Below are positions 50,678 through 59,914 of a DNA stretch of 64,000 nt, in pieces (position 1 is the stretch's first letter; each line of letters begins with the position of its first letter). A program made the position numbers and the translations under genes. Source of the DNA: RGEC01 sp964475595 (GTDB taxonomy: Bacteria; Bacteroidota; Bacteroidia; NS11-12g; UBA955); contig CAYYXG010000009.1 in NCBI GenBank assembly GCA_964475595.1, positions 27,145 to 91,144 of the forward strand, read 5' to 3'. The notes under the pieces are model-generated. The model ran no database searches. It was not told the origin of the DNA and worked only from the letters and a program-made list of their open reading frames with translations.

Positions 50678-51061
50678 ATGGCAACTAAAAAAGTAACTAA
50701 AAAGAAAGTTAAAGTAGATCCGCATGGTCAGGTACATATCCATGCTACTTTTAACAATATTATTGTATCGGTAACTAATACAGAAGGGCAGGTTATTTCC
50801 TGGTCTTCGGCCGGTAAAATGGGTTTCAGGGGTTCTAAAAAGAATACACCTTATGCTGCTCAAATGGCTTCTTTGGACTGTGCAAAAACAGCTTTTGATT
50901 CCGGATTGCGCAAGGTAGATGTTTTTGTTAAAGGTCCTGGTGGAGGAAGAGACAGTGCTATCCGTAATCTTCAGACAGTAGGTTTGGAGGTTATTTCAAT
51001 CACTGACATTACCCCAATGCCCCACAACGGATGTCGTCCACCTAAGCGTCGTAGGGTTTAA
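50678..51061 (+). CDS. rpsK: 30S ribosomal protein S11
   Basis: 127 aa. HIHATFNNIIVSVTNTEGQV and the C-terminal ITDITPMPHNGCRPPKRRRV, including the Asn-Gly site known for isoaspartate formation in other species. Part of the 30S platform. 24 nt to rpsD. Confidence 0.98.
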   Translation: MATKKVTKKKVKVDPHGQVHIHATFNNIIVSVTNTEGQVISWSSAGKMGFRGSKKNTPYAAQMASLDCAKTAFDSGLRKVDVFVKGPGGGRDSAIRNLQTVGLEVISITDITPMPHNGCRPPKRRRV

Positions 51062-51085
51062 CATAAATTATTAAGAAAAAAATTC

Positions 51086-51691
51086 ATGGCAAGATACAGA
51101 GGTCCAAAATCAAAAGTAGCACGTCGTTTCCGAGAACCAATTTTCGGTCGTGACAAAGCGTTGGAAAAGAAAAACTACGGCCCGGGTCAACACGGAAACA
51201 GCAGAAGAAGACCCAAACTTTCTGAATACGCAGTGCAGTTGGCAGAAAAACAGAAAGCGAAATATACCTACGGGCTGCTTGAGAAGCAATTCAGAAATCT
51301 TTTCAAAAAAGCAGCTGCAAAAAAAGGCATCACCGGTGAAAACCTATTGAAATTTCTTGAAGCACGTCTAGACAACACGGTTTTCCGTTTGGGAATTGCA
51401 CCTACCCGTCGTGCAGCCCGTCAATTGGTTGGTCATCGTCATATTTTGGTGAATGGCTCCGTAGTGAATATACCTAGCTACCAATTAAAGCCGGGTGATG
51501 TTGTAGCCGTGCGCGAACGTAGCAAATCGTTGGAAGTAATTTCTGATTCTGCTGCTGGTGTTCGCAAACGTTTTAACTGGCTGGAATGGGACGGTAGTGA
51601 TCTTTCCGGTAAATTCATAGGTTATCCTGAGCGCTCGGAAATCCCCGAAAACATTAAGGAACAACTGATTGTAGAATTGTACTCAAAATAA
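51086..51691 (+). CDS. rpsD: 30S ribosomal protein S4
   Basis: 201 aa. MARYRGPKSKVARRFREPIF begins the protein. The S4 RNA-binding domain reads RLDNTVFRLGIAPTRRAARQ and LVGHRHILVNGSVVNIPSYQ. A primary 16S binder with a role in mRNA entry. 20 nt to rpoA. Confidence 0.98.
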   Translation: MARYRGPKSKVARRFREPIFGRDKALEKKNYGPGQHGNSRRRPKLSEYAVQLAEKQKAKYTYGLLEKQFRNLFKKAAAKKGITGENLLKFLEARLDNTVFRLGIAPTRRAARQLVGHRHILVNGSVVNIPSYQLKPGDVVAVRERSKSLEVISDSAAGVRKRFNWLEWDGSDLSGKFIGYPERSEIPENIKEQLIVELYSK

Positions 51692-51711
51692 AATCTTAAA
51701 AACAAACAAAA

Positions 51712-52704
51712 ATGGGAGTTATTCCTTTTCAAAAACCCAATAAGGTGGTAATGAACAAAGCCACCGATTTCCACGGAGTATTCGAGTTTTCACCCCTGGA
51801 AAAAGGATACGGAGTTACCATTGGTAACGCAATGCGCCGTATTTTACTGTCTTCATTGGAAGGCTACGCTATTACTTCTGTTAAAATTCAAGGTGTTGAC
51901 CATGAATTCTCAACGATCAAAGGTGTAGTGGAAGATGTATTAGAGATCATCCTCAACCTCAAAAAGGTGCGTTTCAAGGCCAATTCTTCTACCGATGATA
52001 ATGAGAAAATATTCATTAGTTTAAAGGGTAAAGACCAATTTATGGCCGGTGATATTGGTAGATATACCAACTCCTTCAATATTTTAAATCCTGAACTGGT
52101 GATTTGTAATATTGAGCCAACAGTAAATCTTGAGTTGGAGTTAACTATCGGTAAAGGCCGTGGTTATGTTCCTGCAGATGAAAATAAGGTGAAGGATGCA
52201 CCCATCGGTTTGATTGCCACAGATAGTATTTTCACACCAATCAGAAATGTGAAATACAGCGTGGAAGATTTCCGTGTAGAGCAGCGTACAGATTACGAAA
52301 AGCTTGTAATGGAAGTAACCACAGATGGTAGTATTCACCCCGAGGAAGCCCTCAAGGAAGCAGCAAAAATCTTAATTCAACACTTTGTACTCTTTAGTGA
52401 TGAAAACATCATGCCTGAGTCAAAAGCCAGCAAAGCTGTTGAAGAAGTGGACGAAGGATTCCTTCAAATGCGTAAAATACTGAAGACTCCCCTAGCAGAC
52501 CTTGATCTTTCTGTACGTGCATACAATTGCTTAAAAGCTGCAGAAATTAAAACACTAGGTGAGTTGGTTCAATATCACATTGACGATCTCCTGAAATTCC
52601 GGAATTTTGGAAAGAAATCTTTGTCTGAACTTGAAGAGTTCGTTCGTGACAAAGGTCTTCACTTCGGTATGGAAATCCTCAAGTATAACTTAAACGAAGA
52701 CTAA
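51712..52704 (+). CDS. rpoA: RNA polymerase alpha subunit
   Basis: 330 aa. The N-terminal dimerisation domain has GYGVTIGNAMRRILLSSLEG and ITSVKIQGVDHEFSTIKGV. The C-terminal domain (from residue ~250) has LDLSVRAYNCLKAAEIKTLG and FRNFGKKSLSELEEFV, the DNA/regulator-contacting helices. Two domains are joined by an acidic linker. 5 nt to rplQ. Confidence 0.98.
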   Translation: MGVIPFQKPNKVVMNKATDFHGVFEFSPLEKGYGVTIGNAMRRILLSSLEGYAITSVKIQGVDHEFSTIKGVVEDVLEIILNLKKVRFKANSSTDDNEKIFISLKGKDQFMAGDIGRYTNSFNILNPELVICNIEPTVNLELELTIGKGRGYVPADENKVKDAPIGLIATDSIFTPIRNVKYSVEDFRVEQRTDYEKLVMEVTTDGSIHPEEALKEAAKILIQHFVLFSDENIMPESKASKAVEEVDEGFLQMRKILKTPLADLDLSVRAYNCLKAAEIKTLGELVQYHIDDLLKFRNFGKKSLSELEEFVRDKGLHFGMEILKYNLNED

Positions 52705-52709
52705 GGGCA

Positions 52710-53405
52710 ATGAGACACGGGAAAAAAGTAAATCATTTGGGCCGCACAGCCCCACACCGCAAAGCATTGATGGCCAATATGGCATCATCGCTGATCATTC
52801 ATAAGCGTATCACCACAACTTTGGCAAAGGCTAAAGCACTTAGAACCTATGTGGAACCATTAATTACCAAGGGTAAGGATTCAACAACGCACAACCAAAG
52901 AACTGTTTTTGCTTATCTCAAAGACAAGGAGGCAGTAAAAGAACTCTTTACGGTGGTAGGTGCGAAAGTTTCTAACAGACCAGGAGGTTATACTCGTATA
53001 TTGAAGGTTGGAAACCGTATGGGTGACAATGCCGAAATGGCTTTTATTGAGTTGGTTGACTTCAATGAATATTTCCAGGGATTTGGTACCGATAAAAAAG
53101 ATGCTAAGAAAACACGCCGTGGACGTAGCAAGGCAGCTTCAAATTCTCCCAAAACATCTTCTACTCCTGTTACAGAAGTAGCAGCAGAAGTTGTTGAGGT
53201 AGCAGAAGTACTTCCGGTTGAAGAAAGCGTAGTTGCTGAAGAAACTGCCGTTATTGAGGAAACTACAGCTTCTGTTGAGAATACTCCTGCTGAGGAGCCA
53301 CAAGTTGAGGAAATCGCAGAGCCAGTGCAGACGGAAGAGTCAGCTTCTAATGAAGACTCACCTACTGAGGATGCATCCAATGAGGAAGAATCTAAACCTG
53401 AATAA
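52710..53405 (+). CDS. rplQ: 50S ribosomal protein L17 with acidic C-terminal extension
   Basis: 231 aa. Residues 1-125 are the normal L17 (MRHGKKVNHLGRTAPHRKAL, GGYTRILKVGNRMGDNAEMA). After KKTRRGRSKAA comes a tail of about 90 residues rich in Glu, Val, Ser and Thr (VEEIAEPVQTEESASNEDS), almost certainly disordered. Long L17 tails are common in this phylum, but this one is at the large end as far as I can judge. It is the last gene of the cluster; a strong terminator follows. Confidence 0.97.
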   Translation: MRHGKKVNHLGRTAPHRKALMANMASSLIIHKRITTTLAKAKALRTYVEPLITKGKDSTTHNQRTVFAYLKDKEAVKELFTVVGAKVSNRPGGYTRILKVGNRMGDNAEMAFIELVDFNEYFQGFGTDKKDAKKTRRGRSKAASNSPKTSSTPVTEVAAEVVEVAEVLPVEESVVAEETAVIEETTASVENTPAEEPQVEEIAEPVQTEESASNEDSPTEDASNEEESKPE

Positions 53406-53424
53406 TTAATAAATTCATTATCAT

Positions 53425-53456
53425 AAAAAAGAGCATCCTCAGGATGCTCTTTTTTT
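53425..53456. terminator. Bidirectional terminator between rplQ and trxA
   Basis: Stem GAGCATCC (53431-53438) / GGATGCTC (53442-53449), 3-nt loop TCA, extended by A6/T6 on the flanks. It ends the ribosomal cluster on the plus strand. The same hairpin directly follows the trxA stop (53455-53457) on the minus strand. Confidence 0.9.
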
Positions 53457-53760
53457 ATACTGCGGCCTGAATCAATTTGATGATTTCATGAGCCGGCAAT
53501 ACTCCTGAATTACGCGATATTAGCTTCCCGTTGCGATATAGAATTAAGGTAGGAACTCCACTGATACTGAGTTTGCTGGCTAAAGTCGGGTTTCTATCAA
53601 CATCAATTTTTATAATTTTAACGGTATCACCCAGTGATTTTTTTACCTGTTCCAATATAGGAGCCAGTGTTTTGCATGGACCGCACCAGGTAGCATGAAA
53701 ATCTAATAGTACTGGAACATTACTGTTTATTATAGAATCAAAAGAATTACTTTCACTCAT
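53455..53760 (-). CDS. trxA: Thioredoxin
   Basis: 101 aa, the standard small thioredoxin. Active site TWCGPCKTLAP, and the cis-Pro loop SGVPTLILYRNGK. There is no signal peptide, so it is cytosolic. It overlaps the rhodanese gene by 4 bp (ATGA), which suggests joint translation and a shared role in sulfur/redox transfer. Confidence 0.95.
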   Translation of the reverse strand: MSESNSFDSIINSNVPVLLDFHATWCGPCKTLAPILEQVKKSLGDTVKIIKIDVDRNPTLASKLSISGVPTLILYRNGKLISRNSGVLPAHEIIKLIQAAV

Positions 53761-54065
53761 GATAATTTATTTTTAAGTGATTGCCAGCTACCACCATTGT
53801 AGGCCTTGAAACCTGCCTTTTTAAGTATACTAACGGCAGAGGCGCTTCTCATTCCGGAAGCACAACAAGTAATGATGGGTTTTTGATTGTCTAGCCTGTT
53901 TAATTGTGACTGCAGTTGCTGCACTGCAATATTTTTCGCATTTTTAATATGGCCTGCCTTAAATTCATTGGTTGTGCGAACATCGAGCACAATAGCCCCT
54001 TGTTGAATGAGTTCTTTAAAGTTAACCGTTTCTTTTTTGCCGAATAATAATGATAGAATTCCCAT
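53757..54065 (-). CDS. Rhodanese-like domain protein
   Basis: 102 aa, a single rhodanese domain. VLDVRTTNEFKAGHIKNAKN is the N-terminal signature, and the active-site loop is CCASGMRS (Cys nucleophile, Arg closing). It would carry persulfide sulfur, and thioredoxin from the coupled downstream gene is a natural acceptor; that pairing is inferred from the overlap. The short N-terminal helix MGILSLLFGKK may touch the membrane. Confidence 0.92.
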   Translation of the reverse strand: MGILSLLFGKKETVNFKELIQQGAIVLDVRTTNEFKAGHIKNAKNIAVQQLQSQLNRLDNQKPIITCCASGMRSASAVSILKKAGFKAYNGGSWQSLKNKLS

Positions 54066-54143
54066 GTTGTTTTTATTACAGCAAAATAAGCACTAAAAAA
54101 ATAGAGTGATTGTAACCAGTGTTACGCAACAACTAAAATCATG

Positions 54144-56258
54144 TTAGAGGGTTACCCCAATTTCATTTAGCAGGTGTTCGGCTTGTCCTACATATTTTAC
54201 CACATATAAAACGTAACGTATATCACAGCCAATGCTGCGGCTATACTGATCATTCCAGGCATAATCGTTGATGGTGGCTGTAAAGCTTCTGTCAAAATTG
54301 ATCCCAATTAGATTACCTTCTGCGTCCAATACGGCACTTCCGCTGTTTCCACCTGTTGTATCAAGGTTATACAAAAATGCCACTGCCACTTCTCCTGTTT
54401 CTTTATCTGTAAAAATGGCCGGTATATCCTTGATCCGCAGCTTATCGGCAACTATGGAGGGTAATCTGTAGTCAGGTGCCGTATTGGCCTTTTCAAATAC
54501 CCCTTTGAGCGTGGTGTAAGGCAAGTGGATTTCTGCGTCATTGGGTTTATATCGTTTAATATATCCGTACGTTAAACGCAAAGTGCTGTTGGCATCCGGA
54601 ATAAACTGACCACGTTTAAATTCCTGCTTCAAGTCTAGGTAAATAGGCATCAGCGATTTTATTTCTTGATCAATTAAGCTCCATTCGTATTCGAGCCGCA
54701 TGGCTTCCTCTTCAACTTCATCAAAAAGTTTGGTTAAGCTACTTTGATAATTTAGCAGTTTTTCGGGATTATTCCTTAATAGATTATACACAAAAGCAGT
54801 ATCAAACAATTTGTCTTTTTTAGCCATTTGGTTAATCCATTGTGGAATTGGCAGTTTCCCGTTTACTTTTAATTTAACTTTTCGATTATCATTGATTTTT
54901 GGAAGCAGCTCCTTAAGTACAGAAATTTCCAAGGTTTTATCAATGACAATGTAATTCTGCCACATTGCCGAGGCAAATGCAGTAATGGTTTTCTTTTTTT
55001 GCTCTGCGTCGCCTTTATTAATTGTGCTCTTAAATTGTCTTATGGTTTGGGCTGCATAGTAGGGGCCTGACTGGTTATACAGGAACTGGTAATGGTAACG
55101 CTGAGCTGCCAGTTCAGTTTTTCTTGCCCATAGGGTTTGTAATTTTGGGATGGCAAGTTTAATGGCCTCATCATTTTTAGTTTCTGATAATTTCATCATC
55201 ATTTCCTCATCTTTCATTTTTTGCTCAACCAGGCCTGTTCGCATCAAACCCTGCATTTTGCCACGATAATTCTTCTCCACATTCTCCAGCCCTTGAATTT
55301 CCTTGGCAAATGCCAAAAACTTGGCATCATTCCCCTCACTTAAAGTTTTCATCTGCCTAATGTACCAGCTGTACCATTTTTGAATGATAGGTAACTGAAT
55401 TTCTTGCTGAAATTTTAGGTAAGGAGCCGTTTCATGTCTGTATGTTCGGCCCGGATAGCCCATAATGAAAACAAAATCGCCTTCTTTGGTTCCATTAGCA
55501 TTGATTTTAAGATGCTTTTTAGGTTTAAAAGGTATGTTGTTTTTGCTGTAGGGTGCCGGTTTCCCGTCAGGTCCAACATAGGCACGTACCATACTAAAGT
55601 CGCCATTGTGTCTTGGCCATTCCCAGTTATCCAAATCCCCTCCAAATTGACCGATGGTAACAGGAGGAGCGAAAACAAGTCTCACATCCGGTATGAGTAG
55701 GTATCGAAAGAGCATGTAGCTTTTCCCAATAAACATCTCTGATACTTCCATTGTCAATTCGGGATATAGGGCTTTTTCCTCTTCCAGAATTTTTTTAATG
55801 TTATCTGAAATTGTTTTTGACCTGACTGCGGGATTGAAATCTTTTTGAATTCCGGCTAAAACTTTGGCCGATACATCTTCAAAAGACTGTGTGATTCTAC
55901 ATGGCATTTTAATGGGTAATTCTTTTGAATGGTCATTGGCTACAAAACCATTTTCCAAGTAATTATTGTCTGCGGTGCTCAAATCGGCAACACCCCCATA
56001 TACGCAATGATGGTTGGTAATGATAAGTCCCTCAGAAGAAATGAAGGAGCCGGAACATCCGCCCACTTTCACCAATGCATTGGCTAAACTGATTTCTCCC
56101 GGAGAAAATAATTCCCGTGTAGTAAGTTTCATTCCGGCATTTTGCAGCGCTTTTTCATCCAAGTAGTTTAGTGGAAACATTCCCTCATCCTTGGTTGCCG
56201 ACAGGGAAAAAAGACTTACAATGAGGATTGTAAACGTTATCAGGCTGATATTTCTCAT
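54144..56258 (-). CDS. S46 family dipeptidyl-peptidase (DPP7/DPP11-like)
   Basis: 704 aa from the ATG at 56258, which starts a signal peptide (MRNISLITFTILIVSLFSLS). The chymotrypsin-like catalytic residues are visible: His in ITNHHCVYGG, Asp in DNWEWPRHNGDFSMVRAY, Ser in TTGGNSGSAVLDAEG. It should remove dipeptides from oligopeptides in the periplasm for amino-acid feeding. At the specificity position 25 residues after the catalytic Ser (Gly in DPP7, Arg in DPP11), this protein appears to have Asn (FTATINDYAW). A longer start at 56336 lacks a signal peptide and is unlikely. It is divergent from terC. Confidence 0.9.
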   Translation of the reverse strand: MRNISLITFTILIVSLFSLSATKDEGMFPLNYLDEKALQNAGMKLTTRELFSPGEISLANALVKVGGCSGSFISSEGLIITNHHCVYGGVADLSTADNNYLENGFVANDHSKELPIKMPCRITQSFEDVSAKVLAGIQKDFNPAVRSKTISDNIKKILEEEKALYPELTMEVSEMFIGKSYMLFRYLLIPDVRLVFAPPVTIGQFGGDLDNWEWPRHNGDFSMVRAYVGPDGKPAPYSKNNIPFKPKKHLKINANGTKEGDFVFIMGYPGRTYRHETAPYLKFQQEIQLPIIQKWYSWYIRQMKTLSEGNDAKFLAFAKEIQGLENVEKNYRGKMQGLMRTGLVEQKMKDEEMMMKLSETKNDEAIKLAIPKLQTLWARKTELAAQRYHYQFLYNQSGPYYAAQTIRQFKSTINKGDAEQKKKTITAFASAMWQNYIVIDKTLEISVLKELLPKINDNRKVKLKVNGKLPIPQWINQMAKKDKLFDTAFVYNLLRNNPEKLLNYQSSLTKLFDEVEEEAMRLEYEWSLIDQEIKSLMPIYLDLKQEFKRGQFIPDANSTLRLTYGYIKRYKPNDAEIHLPYTTLKGVFEKANTAPDYRLPSIVADKLRIKDIPAIFTDKETGEVAVAFLYNLDTTGGNSGSAVLDAEGNLIGINFDRSFTATINDYAWNDQYSRSIGCDIRYVLYVVKYVGQAEHLLNEIGVTL

Positions 56259-56280
56259 CACAATGGTTTTTATTACTGCA

Positions 56281-56328
56281 CAAAAGTAAACTTTAGGTTG
56301 GGTGATTGCATAGTCAAACTTAATTTTG
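56281..56328. promoter_or_regulatory. Divergent promoters between the S46 peptidase and terC
   Basis: Minus strand: TACTTTTG (plus-strand CAAAAGTA, 56281-56288), 22 nt before the peptidase ATG. Plus strand: TTGG (56298-56301), 19-nt spacer, TAATTTTG (56321-56328), 7 nt before the terC ATG at 56336. Confidence 0.68.
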
Positions 56329-56335
56329 CTCATCA

Positions 56336-57379
56336 ATGGAGTTTAAACTGTACTTTTTACTGGGTTTTGTGGTTTTTGTTGCACTGGGACTAGCTTTGGA
56401 TCTCGGGCTCATTGGGAAAGGGAAAAACTCAGTAACCACAAGGCAGGCTCTATGGCGCACATTGGCGTGGATTTCTGCCGGGTTATTGTTTTCTCTGGTA
56501 ATCTATTTCTTTCATCACCAGGTTCATGAATTAAATTCAGTAGCAGATTACAAGAATTTTAAAGAAACCTACAATGGTAATTTTATCGTGTTTGATGATG
56601 TAAACAAATGCCGTACATCCTTTTCAACAGAGGCAGTTGTCAGTTACATTACCGGCTATTTCGTGGAATATTCTTTGAGTGTTGATAATCTGTTCGTCAT
56701 ACTACTCATTTTTAGTTCTTTTGGAATTGGTAATGCAGATCAAAAGAAAATTCTTGTTTGGGGTGTGATTGGTGCCGTAATCATGCGATTTTTATTTATT
56801 TTTTTAGGTGGATTGATGATCAAGGAATTTCACTGGATGATGTATATTTTCGGCGGTTTTCTGATTATCACCGGGCTCAAAATGTTGTTTTCAAAGGAAA
56901 ATGAAGAAAAAATCGATATTGAAAATCACCGGGTTATCAAATGGGTATCCATCATTTTCCCAATAAGTAATCGCAAACCTAATGGTAAGTTTTTTATCAT
57001 CGATAATGGAAAGCGTTTTGCAACCATTCTTTTTGTTGTGTTGGTTTTGGTAGAATTTACCGATGTGCTTTTTGCCGTAGACAGTGTTCCGGCTATTTTT
57101 GGTATCACTCGAGACCCATATATCGTCTTCTTTTCGAATATTTTTGCCATCATGGGGCTTCGGAGTTTATTCTTTTTACTTGGGCATGGTATTAAGAACC
57201 TCAGTACTCTACAATACGGCTTGTCGTTAATTTTAATTTTCATTGGAATGAAGATGATTTTTCAAAAACAGCTCCGGCAGGTCGGATTTAACGAGGTGCA
57301 TGCACTTTTGGTGCTGGGCAGTATATTGCTGTTAACCTATATTTCATCATTTGTCTTCCCAAGGAAATCGTTGGATTAG
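56336..57379 (+). CDS. terC: TerC family integral membrane protein
   Basis: 347 aa, with about nine membrane helices. Family signatures: FVEYSLSVDNLFVILLIFSS and the second conserved acidic block VEFTDVLFAVDSVPAIFGIT, each with the membrane Asp residues proposed to bind metal. The Alx/TerC group exports Mn2+ or helps metalate exported proteins; older names refer to tellurite resistance. There is no other ter gene nearby, so the housekeeping metal role is likelier. Its promoter is well formed. Confidence 0.92.
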   Translation: MEFKLYFLLGFVVFVALGLALDLGLIGKGKNSVTTRQALWRTLAWISAGLLFSLVIYFFHHQVHELNSVADYKNFKETYNGNFIVFDDVNKCRTSFSTEAVVSYITGYFVEYSLSVDNLFVILLIFSSFGIGNADQKKILVWGVIGAVIMRFLFIFLGGLMIKEFHWMMYIFGGFLIITGLKMLFSKENEEKIDIENHRVIKWVSIIFPISNRKPNGKFFIIDNGKRFATILFVVLVLVEFTDVLFAVDSVPAIFGITRDPYIVFFSNIFAIMGLRSLFFLLGHGIKNLSTLQYGLSLILIFIGMKMIFQKQLRQVGFNEVHALLVLGSILLLTYISSFVFPRKSLD

Positions 57380-57448
57380 CATTATGGTCACAATTTACCC
57401 ACATTGGGTATGATTGTGAATTTATTATCCGAAATTTGAATCCTTGAA

Positions 57449-58552
57449 GTGAGTTCTATAAAAATTCCCGCACTACTAGTCTTACAAGACGGTACAGTTT
57501 TTCGTGGCACTGCTATTGGTAAAATTGGCACTACTACAGGTGAAATATGCTTTAACACTGGCATGACCGGCTATCAGGAGGTCTTTACAGATCCCTCCTA
57601 TACTGGTCAAATTCTTGTTATGACCAGTGATCACATCGGAAATTATGGTGTGCGGGATGCTGAGGTTGAAAGTGATTCCATAAAAATATCCGGCCTTGTC
57701 TGTAAAAAGTTTTCTCAGCAGTTTTCCCGGAAAATGGAATCCTACAGTCTTGATGCGTATTTTACAGAGAACAACCTAGTCGGTATTGCTGATGTTGATA
57801 CACGACAAATTGTGCGACACATCCGCGATGCGGGGGCAATGAATGCCATTATTAGCAGTGAGACTGAAGATGTAGAATTACTGAAGCAAAAACTTAAAGA
57901 ATGTCCGGATATGTCAGGTCTAGAATTAGCCAGCACTGTAAGTAGCAGTTCTTTCCATACAATCGGAAATGAAGATGCCCCTATTAGGGTTGCTTTGCTG
58001 GATTATGGCAGTAAAAAGAATATTGTGCGTTGTTTATTGGAGCGTGGGTGCTACGTGGGTGTATTCCCGGCCAAATCTAGTGCTGAAGTAGTTAGGGCCT
58101 GGAATCCGGATGGCATAATGATTAGTAATGGTCCCGGTGATCCTGCCAGCATGGATTATGCTATTGCCTGTGTTCGCGACCTGGTAGAGAAAGAAATCCC
58201 AACCTTTGGTATTTGTTTGGGTCATCAGCTGCTTGCATTGGCCAGCGGACTAACCACCTACAAAATGCACCATGGTCACCGAGGATTGAATCACCCTGTG
58301 AAAAATCTGGTTACCGGAAGAAGTGAAATTACCAGTCAAAATCATGGTTTTGCTGTCAAATTTGAGGAAAAAGCAGTTTCTAACGTTGAACTTACTCATG
58401 TAAATCTCAACGATAACAGCGTGGAAGGTATAGCCCGCAAAGATAAGCCTGCTTTCAGTGTGCAGTACCATCCGGAAGCTTCACCAGGTCCGCATGACTC
58501 CATGTATCTGTTTGACCAGTTTATAGAAATAATAAAGAAACATAAAGCATAA
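57449..58552 (+). CDS. carA: Carbamoyl-phosphate synthase small subunit
   Basis: 367 aa. The N-terminal domain opens LVLQDGTVFRGTAIGKIGTT. The C-terminal class I glutaminase has the catalytic Cys in GICLGHQLLALASG and the His/Glu pair in YHPEASPGPHDS. It supplies ammonia to CarB for pyrimidine and arginine synthesis. carB is not adjacent, which is common in this phylum. The start is GTG at 57449. eno follows after 12 nt. Confidence 0.97.
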   Translation: MSSIKIPALLVLQDGTVFRGTAIGKIGTTTGEICFNTGMTGYQEVFTDPSYTGQILVMTSDHIGNYGVRDAEVESDSIKISGLVCKKFSQQFSRKMESYSLDAYFTENNLVGIADVDTRQIVRHIRDAGAMNAIISSETEDVELLKQKLKECPDMSGLELASTVSSSSFHTIGNEDAPIRVALLDYGSKKNIVRCLLERGCYVGVFPAKSSAEVVRAWNPDGIMISNGPGDPASMDYAIACVRDLVEKEIPTFGICLGHQLLALASGLTTYKMHHGHRGLNHPVKNLVTGRSEITSQNHGFAVKFEEKAVSNVELTHVNLNDNSVEGIARKDKPAFSVQYHPEASPGPHDSMYLFDQFIEIIKKHKA

Positions 58553-58564
58553 TTTGAAACAATA

Positions 58565-59851
58565 ATGAGCGCCATAGTACATGTACATGCCCGTCAGATT
58601 CTGGATTCCAGGGGCAATCCAACTGTTGAAGCTGAAGTATTTACTGAGGATGGTGGATTTGGAAGAGCTGCAGTTCCTAGTGGGGCAAGTACCGGTATAC
58701 ATGAAGCTGCCGAATTGCGCGACGACAATAAAAGTTTATACCTTGGGAAAGGGGTAATGAAGGCCGTAGATAATGTAAATAACATTATTGCAGATGCCGT
58801 TGAAGGTATGGAGGTAACAGCGCAAAATGAGATCGATCAGGCCATGACAGCACTGGATGGAACAACCAATAAATCTAGATTGGGCGCGAATGCAATACTT
58901 GCCGTTTCCATGGCGGCGGCTCATGCAGCCGCTGATGAATTAGAGGTGCCACTTTACAGGTATATAGGGGGAGCCAATGCCAATATTTTACCGGTGCCCA
59001 TGATGAATATTTTGAATGGCGGTGCCCATGCAGATAATAAGATTGATTTTCAGGAATTTATGGTAATGCCGGTGAAGGCAGATAATTTCTCTCATGCCTT
59101 GCGCATGGGGGTTGAAGTTTTTCACCACCTTAAATCCGTATTGAAGGATAAGGGTTATAGCACCAATGTGGGAGATGAAGGCGGTTTTGCACCCAATATT
59201 CAGAGTAATGAAGAGGCCATTGAAACCGTGCTTGCTGCCATTGAAAAGGCCGGTTTTAAGCCGGGTGTTGATATGTATGTAGCCATGGATGCGGCCACCA
59301 GTGAACTTTATAGTGAAGAGCATGGTTTATACGTCTTCAAAAAGTCGGATGGTCGTAAGTTTAGCAGCGAAGAAATGGTAGATTATTGGGCCGGCTGGTG
59401 TGCAAAATACCCGATTATCAGTATTGAAGACGGCTGTGCTGAAGATGACTGGACAGGATGGAAGTTGCTCACCGAAAAGCTGGGCTCGAAAATTCAGCTG
59501 GTAGGAGATGACTTATTTGTAACGAATGTAAACCGTCTTCAAAAAGGAATTGATCAGCATGTTGCCAATTCCATATTGATTAAAGTTAACCAAATAGGAA
59601 GTATTAGCGAAACATTGGATGCAATTCAACTAGCTACTCGAAACAAATACACCAATGTAATGAGCCATCGCAGTGGAGAAACCGAAGATGCTACCATTGC
59701 TGATTTAGCGGTGGCAATGAACAGTGGACAAATTAAAACCGGAAGCGCCAGTAGAAGTGATAGAATGGCAAAATATAATCAGTTGCTGCGAATAGAGGAG
59801 GAGCTGGGATCCTCAGCGCGCTATGGAGGTAATATCTTTCCATTCTGTTAA
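58565..59851 (+). CDS. eno: Enolase
   Basis: 428 aa. Signatures: IVHVHARQILDSRGNPTVEA, GASTGIHEAAELRD, the Mg2+ ligands in ISIEDGCAEDDW and QLVGDDLFVTN, and the catalytic loop SHRSGETEDATIADLAV. It converts 2-phosphoglycerate to phosphoenolpyruvate. It sits 12 nt after carA, so the two are probably co-transcribed. Confidence 0.98.
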   Translation: MSAIVHVHARQILDSRGNPTVEAEVFTEDGGFGRAAVPSGASTGIHEAAELRDDNKSLYLGKGVMKAVDNVNNIIADAVEGMEVTAQNEIDQAMTALDGTTNKSRLGANAILAVSMAAAHAAADELEVPLYRYIGGANANILPVPMMNILNGGAHADNKIDFQEFMVMPVKADNFSHALRMGVEVFHHLKSVLKDKGYSTNVGDEGGFAPNIQSNEEAIETVLAAIEKAGFKPGVDMYVAMDAATSELYSEEHGLYVFKKSDGRKFSSEEMVDYWAGWCAKYPIISIEDGCAEDDWTGWKLLTEKLGSKIQLVGDDLFVTNVNRLQKGIDQHVANSILIKVNQIGSISETLDAIQLATRNKYTNVMSHRSGETEDATIADLAVAMNSGQIKTGSASRSDRMAKYNQLLRIEEELGSSARYGGNIFPFC

Positions 59852-59914
59852 AAATATGACTCCTGTCATTCGGGCTTATTAGTCCGGTTCCGCGTGGCGA
59901 ATTTTGCCCTACCA

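Noticed and set aside
52988..53380. 130-aa Ser/Thr-rich frame on the minus strand opposite the L17 tail
   Set aside because: It is the antisense shadow of the GAA/GTT-rich tail codons; no promoter or homology is visible.
56259..56336. 26-residue N-terminal extension of the S46 peptidase
   Set aside because: It would hide the signal peptide and overlap the divergent terC promoter; the ATG at 56258 fits better.
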